Origin: a virus | Virus record (IMG/VR): IMGVR_UViG_3300047300_001119 | Coordinates: 1 to 20,259 of that record | Reading direction: 5' to 3' (one strand) | DNA: 20,259 bases | In this document: piece by piece, positions 15,925-20,259 of the stretch | Layout of the letters: the number at the start of each line of letters is the position of its first letter | Position numbering within the stretch: the stretch's first letter is position 1 | Notes under the pieces: model-generated | Told to the model about the DNA's origin: nothing | What the model saw: only the letters and a program-made list of their open reading frames with translations | The model's database searches: none | Translations under genes and position numbers: made by a program

Positions 15925-16520
15925 TGCAACCAGCAAAAATTAACTATAAAATCTATCAAGGCAGCACTTTTCAAGAGACATTTCGTTGGGAATCAGAAAC
16001 AAAAGTTTATGTACCAATATCTGCTATTGCAAAGTCAGCACCTTGTGTAATTACTACCAGCGAACCACATAATCTACCGGTAGGTTGGAGATTTCGTGTG
16101 GTAGGTGCAGGTGGCATGAAAGAAATGAATTCAGTAGGTGAAGATGCTTACTACTTATCAACACTGAGCCCCACTGCCACCACAGTAGAAATTAATCAGG
16201 TAAACAGTCTTGCTTATACCAACTATAGTTCTGGGGGAGTTATTGAATTTAACCAACCAGTTCCGCTAACAGGTTTAGCTGCTCGTATGCAGATTCGTGA
16301 AACAGTGGATAGCCCTACTATTATTCACGAAGCAACAACACAAAACAATCAAATTGTGTTAGACAACACAACCAAAACAATTCAGATTACTCTGTTAGCA
16401 AATGTTACGCAAAACTTTACGTTTTCAACAGCTGTGTATAGTTTAGAACTATACAATGGCAACAACGTAATCCCGTTCATTAATGGTAATATAACCCTAG
16501 TGCAGGAGGTTACACGATGA
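15924..16520 (+). CDS. Beta-rich phage virion-type protein with E1-FCCH-like middle domain
   Basis: 198 residues, start coupled to the previous stop (TAATG), stop overlapping the next start (ATGA). The opening INYKIYQGSTFQETFRWES is the Y-Q-G-x-T-F pattern found at the start of many phage proteins of the tail fibre or baseplate region. Residues about 38-110 (ITTSEPHNLPVGWRFRV, GAGGMKEMN, a YYLSTLS strand, TNYSSGGVIEF) match the small beta module that databases often label as ubiquitin-activating E1 FCCH-like in phages; that label does not mean ubiquitin chemistry. The last third (ARMQIRE, LDNTTKTIQITL, YSLELYNG) is another beta domain. Probably a virion component; the exact place is unknown. 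Confidence 0.7.
   Translation: MQPAKINYKIYQGSTFQETFRWESETKVYVPISAIAKSAPCVITTSEPHNLPVGWRFRVVGAGGMKEMNSVGEDAYYLSTLSPTATTVEINQVNSLAYTNYSSGGVIEFNQPVPLTGLAARMQIRETVDSPTIIHEATTQNNQIVLDNTTKTIQITLLANVTQNFTFSTAVYSLELYNGNNVIPFINGNITLVQEVTR
16504..16510 (+). promoter_or_regulatory. Full-consensus Shine-Dalgarno site
   Basis: AGGAGGT lies six bases before the ATG at 16517 and inside the end of the previous gene. It is the strongest ribosome binding site in the window and fixes the start of the 89-residue protein. It suggests high translation of that small protein relative to its neighbours. Confidence 0.75.
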
Positions 16521-16786
16521 GTGTTGAAGTTGTAGTAACCCAAAGCGGTGATACTAGTGTTGTACAAGAACAAATTATTAATCGCGTCGTAACAGACGAT
16601 AAACCTGCAAGAATTATTACTAGTGGCATGATGCCACCACCTGCAGTTAATTCAATTATGGCATCTGGCGATGTTGATTTAACTGCCTTGCAAGACGGAG
16701 GGGTGTTGGTTTACAACACGGTAACTAATATGTGGACAGCTACTAATTTGTTTGAAAAACAAATTTTTGAAGCTGGACAGTACTAA
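16517..16786 (+). CDS. Small virion-type protein, function unknown, C-terminal AGxY
   Basis: 89 residues, overlapping the previous gene by ATGA and read from a full-consensus AGGAGGT. The N-terminal half is Val/Ile/Thr-rich beta sequence; then MMPPPAVNSIMASGDVDL and the phrase LQDGGVLVYNTVTNMWTATNLF, a pattern common in small phage fibre or fibre-associated proteins. It ends FEAGQY. The fibre encoded next ends VDAGTY, so the two share an A-G-x-Y ending. No membrane span or catalytic motif is visible. It may be a fibre connector or a short trimeric fibre. An AT-rich 9-bp hairpin (16745-16765) lies near the 3' end. Confidence 0.7.
   Translation: MSVEVVVTQSGDTSVVQEQIINRVVTDDKPARIITSGMMPPPAVNSIMASGDVDLTALQDGGVLVYNTVTNMWTATNLFEKQIFEAGQY
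16745..16765 (+). other. AT-rich hairpin near the 3' end of the small virion gene
   Basis: AATTTGTTT (16745-16753) and AAACAAATT (16757-16765) are exact reverse complements around GAA, and three T follow. The stem has only one G-C pair, so at best it is a weak attenuator. It lies 22 bases before the stop, ahead of the fibre gene. Confidence 0.35.
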
Positions 16787-16796
16787 AGGATAGAAT

Positions 16797-18128
16797 ATGG
16801 CTTCAATTTTACGAATTAAGCGAAGTGAAACGTCAGGTAATCCTGGGGTATTAGCAGCAGGTGAGTTAGCCTATTCTGGCTTAACAGATAATGGCTCAAA
16901 TGGTGGTGATCGACTTTATATCGGCCTTGGAACCGAAACTGCAGGAAACGCAGTAAATCACATTATTATCGGTGGTAAGCGTTATACTGACATGGTTGAT
17001 GCTGCTACTAACTTAAATAATTTAGGCACTTTAGTAAAACGCGATTCAAATGGTGATTTTACTGCCCGTCGTATTACAGCAGACTTAATTGGAAATGCTG
17101 ATACAACTACAAAATGGTTAAATCCACGTAACTTGTCATTAACAGGCGATGGTACTGCTACACTAACAGCAGTAGACGGTTCCGCAAATGTTTCAGCAGC
17201 ACTTACTTTAGCAAACACTGGAGTTACTGCTGGCGAGTACGGTAGCGCTACAGCGATCCCTACTTTTACAGTTGACACAAAAGGCCGATTAACTGCCGCA
17301 GGAACTGTAGCAGTTGCAACTAACTTATCAATTGCAGGCAATACTGGAACAGATACAGTTAGTTTATTAACAGACACATTAACAATTACAGGCGGAGTTG
17401 GAGTTACAACTGCTATTACAGATAATACAGTTACCATCAACTTACCACAAGCTTTAGCACCTACATCAAATGTTACTTTTAATGATGTAACAGTTACTGG
17501 TACACTAAACTCAAATGACATTACTGCTACAAATATTCAAATTGCAGGTAATGCCGAAGTAACAGGTAATTTAACAGTATTAGGTACTGTTACTACTGTT
17601 AATTCAACAACAGTTTCTGTTGGTGATAAAAATCTTGAGTTAGCCAAAGATGCTACTAGCGCAGCACAAGCTGATGGCGGTGGTATTACAGTAAAAGGCC
17701 CAACAGTTGCAGCTACTTTAACATATACAAGTGCTGACGATCGCTGGAATTTAAACAAAGATTTAAATGTTACTAACGTTTACGCTGAATTAGTTGGCAA
17801 TGCTTCAACAGCAACCAAATGGAAAACAGCACGTAACTTGAGTTTAACAGGGGATGCAACAGCTACTTTAACCGCAGTTGACGGAAGCTCTGCAGTAAGT
17901 GCAGCACTTACATTAACAACAGTTAACTCTGATGTAGGCACATATGGTGATGCGATCACTGTGCCAACAATCACAGTTAATGGCAAAGGTCTAGTAACTT
18001 CTATTTTCCAGTCAGTTATTCCAACTGCTACAACTTTAGTAAAAGGTTTAGCAAGTTTTGATGCAAACCAGTTTACGCTTACTAACGGATCTGTTTATTT
18101 AAGTGTTGTTGATGCTGGTACTTATTAA
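16797..18128 (+). CDS. Tail fibre or virion fibre protein with MTD-N-like start and internal 70-residue duplication
   Basis: 443 residues, ten bases after the previous stop, with AAAGGA at 16785-16790. Residues about 4-62 ([25 protein letters not shown], then DRLYIGLG) match the short N-terminal domain of phage tropism determinants and fibres that docks on the virion. Residues 97-166 and 332-401 are a duplicated unit (44 of 70 identical, no gaps) containing GNA-x-TATKW-type, RNLSLTGD and LTAVDGS blocks. Between them lies a Thr/Val-rich beta region with [19 protein letters not shown] and [10 protein letters not shown], typical of the shafts of fibres in many aquatic phages. No lectin-type variable domain is visible. 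It ends VDAGTY. Probably a trimeric fibre for host attachment. Confidence 0.78.
   Translation: MASILRIKRSETSGNPGVLAAGELAYSGLTDNGSNGGDRLYIGLGTETAGNAVNHIIIGGKRYTDMVDAATNLNNLGTLVKRDSNGDFTARRITADLIGNADTTTKWLNPRNLSLTGDGTATLTAVDGSANVSAALTLANTGVTAGEYGSATAIPTFTVDTKGRLTAAGTVAVATNLSIAGNTGTDTVSLLTDTLTITGGVGVTTAITDNTVTINLPQALAPTSNVTFNDVTVTGTLNSNDITATNIQIAGNAEVTGNLTVLGTVTTVNSTTVSVGDKNLELAKDATSAAQADGGGITVKGPTVAATLTYTSADDRWNLNKDLNVTNVYAELVGNASTATKWKTARNLSLTGDATATLTAVDGSSAVSAALTLTTVNSDVGTYGDAITVPTITVNGKGLVTSIFQSVIPTATTLVKGLASFDANQFTLTNGSVYLSVVDAGTY
17085..17294 (+). repeat. 70-residue fibre repeat, copy 1
   Basis: Encodes residues 97-166 of the fibre (starts [11 protein letters not shown], ends KGRLT). It aligns without gaps to the copy at 17790-17999, with 44 of 70 residues identical. 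The first 40 residues are the best conserved (31 of 40) and the last 30 have diverged. It looks like an internal shaft duplication. Confidence 0.85.
17790..17999 (+). repeat. 70-residue fibre repeat, copy 2
   Basis: Encodes residues 332-401 of the fibre (starts [11 protein letters not shown], ends KGLVT). Compared with copy 1 the codons differ at many synonymous sites, so the duplication is old. Copy 2 is followed almost at once by the C-terminal tip region. Confidence 0.85.
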
Positions 18129-18140
18129 TAAGGGAGCGGT

Positions 18141-18581
18141 ATGACAACATTAACTGGACCAATTACTTCTGCTGTACAATATGATACGCTTGCACCATAT
18201 AATGGACAAACTGATATAGCAGTAAATGGCGGAAATGGCGATGCAAGAATTAGTGTTGCCAATGGTGTTATAACCGTAACTAATCCTGGTACTAGTTATA
18301 CAGCAGGCATCGCCACTATAGGTGGCGGTACTAGAATTGTTATTGCGGTTGACGCAAAACTAAAGTTACAAGTTAGACGAAGTAACATAGCAGGTAAAGT
18401 TCCTACCGCAGCAGATTTAGAAGACGGTGAATTAGCTTTAAATACTGCTGATGGTATTCTTTATTATAAGAATAGCCAAGGAAATATTTCATCGCTATCT
18501 AGTGGTGGAGGCGGTAGTTCAGCACTAACTGAACAAATAGCAACAGAAAAAGCTATTATTATGGCAATTGCATTGGGGTAA
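18141..18581 (+). CDS. Small fibre-like protein with MTD-N-like domain and flexible Gly linker
   Basis: 146 residues, 12 bases after the fibre stop, with AGGGAG at 18131-18136. Residues 1-72 are Gly/Thr/Val-rich beta sequence (NGVITVTNPGTSYTAG). Residues 73-119 (KLQVRRSNIAGKVPTAADLEDGELALNTADG, then LYYKNSQG) match the fibre-docking domain also seen at the start of the preceding fibre. A SSGGGGSS linker (120-127) leads to a short helix EQIATEKAIIMAIALG. So it looks like a docking domain without its own long shaft: a truncated fibre, or an adaptor that presents another protein. The helix is too short to call a membrane span with confidence. Confidence 0.7.
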   Translation: MTTLTGPITSAVQYDTLAPYNGQTDIAVNGGNGDARISVANGVITVTNPGTSYTAGIATIGGGTRIVIAVDAKLKLQVRRSNIAGKVPTAADLEDGELALNTADGILYYKNSQGNISSLSSGGGGSSALTEQIATEKAIIMAIALG

Positions 18582-18584
18582 CAT

Positions 18585-18905
18585 ATGGCAACAGTATTTG
18601 TAAACGCAATATCACGTGCCGTTGGAACTACCGAAGTAATTAGTTTTACAGCACCAGAAAAATGTATTGTAATCGGTGGTAGTATATCAAATTTAAAGAG
18701 TACTACTATTCCTTTTACATTAAAAATTCGTAGGGGATCGGAAGATACCTACATTCACAAAGATAAAAGAATAGATGCAGGCGATCCATACGAGTTATCA
18801 AAAGGTAATAAGTTAGTTCTTGCCGCTGGAGATAAGTTAATTATCTCAGCTAAAGTAGATTCTAGCATTGATGCGGTCTTCTCAATATTACAAGGAGTCT
18901 CATAA
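18585..18905 (+). CDS. Small beta-rich virion-type protein, function unknown
   Basis: 106 residues, starting three bases after the previous stop. No good Shine-Dalgarno site is seen (only GGGG about seven bases upstream), so translation is probably coupled. It overlaps the next gene by TAATG. The body reads as one beta sandwich: IGGSISN, FTLKIRRGSED, DAGDPYELSKGNKLVLAAGDKLIIS and a closing IDAVFSILQGVS. Proteins with this G-D-x-Y/K-x-L-x-x-G-x-K-L-V-L-x-A-G-D pattern are frequent near the fibre or decoration genes of aquatic phages, in my recollection, but I know no proven role. Its Gly and Asp turns suggest an external decoration or fibre cap. Confidence 0.65.
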   Translation: MATVFVNAISRAVGTTEVISFTAPEKCIVIGGSISNLKSTTIPFTLKIRRGSEDTYIHKDKRIDAGDPYELSKGNKLVLAAGDKLIISAKVDSSIDAVFSILQGVS

Positions 18906-19135
18906 TGGGTGGTTTTTACGAAGGCACAGATTTGGCCGATAAAGTGTTGTACGGGTTTCGTCTAGACCCAGACACAGGCAATCTAAACATAGAAATTTTG
19001 GACGGGGACACTCCAGTCTCGTTGCCTCAAGAAGGCGTAATTGATAAGTATGACTACAAACAATGGGTTTGGTCAAAAGATACTATTCAGTTTGAGTGGG
19101 GTAACAAAGGACACTTACTTATGAGGCTAATATAA
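18905..19135 (+). CDS. Small acidic protein of unknown function
   Basis: 76 residues, start coupled to the previous stop (TAATG). It is acidic and aromatic (DLADKVLYGFRLDPDTGNLNIEILD, KYDYKQWVWSKD) and has no membrane span, signal or cysteine. The phrase YGFRLDPDTGNL is typical of small phage proteins that lie among fibre genes. The gene ends two bases before the next start codon, and GAGG within its last codons (19123-19126) can serve that gene. I do not recognise a family with a known role. Confidence 0.6.
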   Translation: MGGFYEGTDLADKVLYGFRLDPDTGNLNIEILDGDTPVSLPQEGVIDKYDYKQWVWSKDTIQFEWGNKGHLLMRLI

Positions 19136-19136
19136 T

Positions 19137-20259
19137 ATGAGTCAACTTATTGATCTTGGAAAATTACGCTTCCACTTCGCTGGTCAGTGGAGCAATGCCA
19201 CTACATACGAATCTAATGATATCGTTAAGTACGGTGGTAACGTATATGTGTATACATACGCATTAAAAACATCAGGAATCTTACCTACTGATACGGCTTA
19301 TTGGGCCTTGATGGTAGAAGGTTTCAACTTCTTGGGTTCTTTTAGCACAACCGGCAACTACAAGGTTGGTGACGGTGTTGCACACGGTGGCGTTGTGTAT
19401 GTTGCTATCAAAGACTCTATTAACATTACTCCTCCTAACGCAGTTTACTGGTCACGTTTCTTGGATGGTATTCAGTACGAAGGTACTTACTCTCCAACAA
19501 CTTCTTATCAGAAAAACGACGTTGTTAAGTACGGTGGTTCTATCTATGTTGCAAAACAAGACGGCACAAACAACTTACCAACAGTTACTGCATACTGGGA
19601 CAAGTTCGTTGAAGGCGTTAGCCCTCGCAGCGTTTACAACGAAGCTACAGCTTATGTACCAAATGACTTAGTTGCCTATGGCGCTAACATTTATCGTGCT
19701 AAAGTAGAAACTACTGGCAACGCTCCAAGCAATACAACTTACTGGGAATTGTACGTTGGCGGTATTAAGTTTACTGGCAACTACAGCGCTGTAACAGAAT
19801 ATTATGTAAACGATATCGTTGTTTATGGTAACAACATTTATCGTTCAAAGTTAACACAATCCAACACACTGCCTACAGTTGCAGCTAACTGGGAATTGTT
19901 AACTGCTGGTAACAGCTATAAAGGCACTTACGTAAATGCTACTGGATACTTCCAGGGCGATATTGTTAGCTACGGCGGCAATGTTTATATTGCGTTAGGT
20001 GTGACAACAGGTAACTTACCTACTGATGCTACTAAGTGGCAAGTATATAGTTCAGGCTTCTCTTACCAAGGCGTATGGTCTAGTGGTACCGAATATAAAA
20101 TCAACGAAATCGTTGGTTACGGTGGTTCATTATATCGTTCTAAAGCCGACAACCAAAACGTTAACCCAACAGTTACAGCTACTTGGGACAAGGTTGTTGC
20201 AGGATTTAAGCTGCGCGGTACATGGGCAACTGCTACACAGTACGCAACTGATGAAGTTG
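19137..20259 (+). CDS. Repeat protein with tandem carbohydrate-binding-like modules (3' partial)
   Basis: 374 residues are visible and the frame is open at the right edge. ATG at 19137 follows the previous stop by one base; GAGG at 19123-19126 is a weak ribosome site. After MSQLIDLGKLRFHFA the protein is built only of repeats: residues 16-66 (51), then six of exactly 49 (67-115, 116-164, 165-213, 214-262, 263-311, 312-360) and a cut eighth from 361. Each repeat has the pattern G-x-W/Y/F, a Tyr at about position 9, N/G-D/E-x-V, Y-G-G/A-x-V/I-Y, a Pro near 34 and a Trp near 39-40. This is the pattern of small chitin- or cellulose-binding type modules (CBM5/12-like), often strung together in phage tail proteins. 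It probably contacts a surface polysaccharide. Codons shift toward TTC, TAC, AAC and AAG compared with the genes before it. Confidence 0.8.
   Translation, partial: MSQLIDLGKLRFHFAGQWSNATTYESNDIVKYGGNVYVYTYALKTSGILPTDTAYWALMVEGFNFLGSFSTTGNYKVGDGVAHGGVVYVAIKDSINITPPNAVYWSRFLDGIQYEGTYSPTTSYQKNDVVKYGGSIYVAKQDGTNNLPTVTAYWDKFVEGVSPRSVYNEATAYVPNDLVAYGANIYRAKVETTGNAPSNTTYWELYVGGIKFTGNYSAVTEYYVNDIVVYGNNIYRSKLTQSNTLPTVAANWELLTAGNSYKGTYVNATGYFQGDIVSYGGNVYIALGVTTGNLPTDATKWQVYSSGFSYQGVWSSGTEYKINEIVGYGGSLYRSKADNQNVNPTVTATWDKVVAGFKLRGTWATATQYATDEV
19182..20259 (+). repeat. Tandem 49-residue (147-base) coding repeats, seven complete and one cut
   Basis: Unit starts are at 19182, 19335, 19482, 19629, 19776, 19923, 20070 and 20217; the first unit is two codons longer than the others. 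Protein identity between units is moderate and DNA identity lower, so they are not recent copies. The constant 49-residue period with no linkers suggests a rigid rod or a packed superhelix. Confidence 0.85.

Noticed and set aside
16982-17521. 179-codon open frame on the - strand within the fibre gene
   Set aside because: The product is a Val/Ala/Thr/Pro mix mirroring the Thr/Ala/Val-rich fibre; such long antisense frames are expected from this codon composition. No promoter or ribosome site.
16797-18581. Diversity-generating retroelement target
   Set aside because: The N-terminal domains recall the Bordetella phage tropism determinant, but there is no lectin-type variable end, no adenine-marked variable repeat and template repeat pair, and no reverse transcriptase in the window.
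19366-19671. 101-codon + strand frame inside the repeat protein
   Set aside because: It is out of frame with the 49-residue repeats, which continue unbroken through the region, and its product has no recognisable pattern.
19182-20259. CRISPR-like regular repeat
   Set aside because: The 147-base period is a protein-coding repeat in one frame; the DNA units are too diverged and no spacer pattern exists.

Overview
The window is part of the late structural (tail) region of a tailed double-stranded DNA bacteriophage, or a prophage of one, and every gene lies on the + strand. The genome is AT-rich, codons favour A/T endings, Shine-Dalgarno sites are of the AAGGAG type, and the single intergenic promoter is a perfect bacterial sigma70 consensus. 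Gene order (tape measure, M-like, L-like, NlpC/P60 peptidase plus I-like plus J-like hub) is that of a lambda-type long flexible, non-contractile tail (siphovirus). This points to a Gram-negative, probably aquatic, host. The host and phage genus cannot be named from the sequence. No integrase, lysis, packaging, replication, tRNA or CRISPR element is present.

Layout. 1-3267: 3' part of a long tape measure gene, open at the left edge. 3270-8673: M-like and L-like minor tail proteins, then one 1503-residue protein that joins what lambda makes as three proteins: K (peptidase), I (ubiquitin-like fold plus hydrophobic segments) and J (tail-tip hub), with a PA14-like domain inserted. 8683-11601: a second J-like protein that resembles the C-terminal, central-fibre half of J. 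11617-15356: a small protein and a 1138-residue repeat-built putative adhesin that share a short N-terminal signature. These genes are tightly coupled by ATGA or TAATG overlaps or gaps under 16 bases, and the block closes with a strong intrinsic terminator (15375-15412).

15357-15567 is the only real intergenic region. It holds the terminator, a TTGACA-17-TATAAT promoter, repeated TTGTCA/TGACAA elements that can fold as a leader hairpin, and a second -10-like box preceded by an inverted repeat. It starts a second transcription unit: a one-TM coiled-coil protein (15568-15924), a 198-residue beta-rich protein, several small virion-type proteins, a fibre with a tropism-determinant-like N-terminus and a 70-residue internal duplication, and, running off the right edge, a protein made of 49-residue carbohydrate-binding-like repeats (seven complete, one cut).

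Taken together: the tape measure sets tail length; M-like, L-like and the hub fusion build and close the tail tip and may open the cell wall; the second J-like protein and the fibre and adhesin genes of both units probably handle receptor recognition. The least explained features are several strong hairpins inside coding sequence, above all one of 16 bp at 3298-3335, and the regulated-looking promoter region placed in the middle of the fibre genes.
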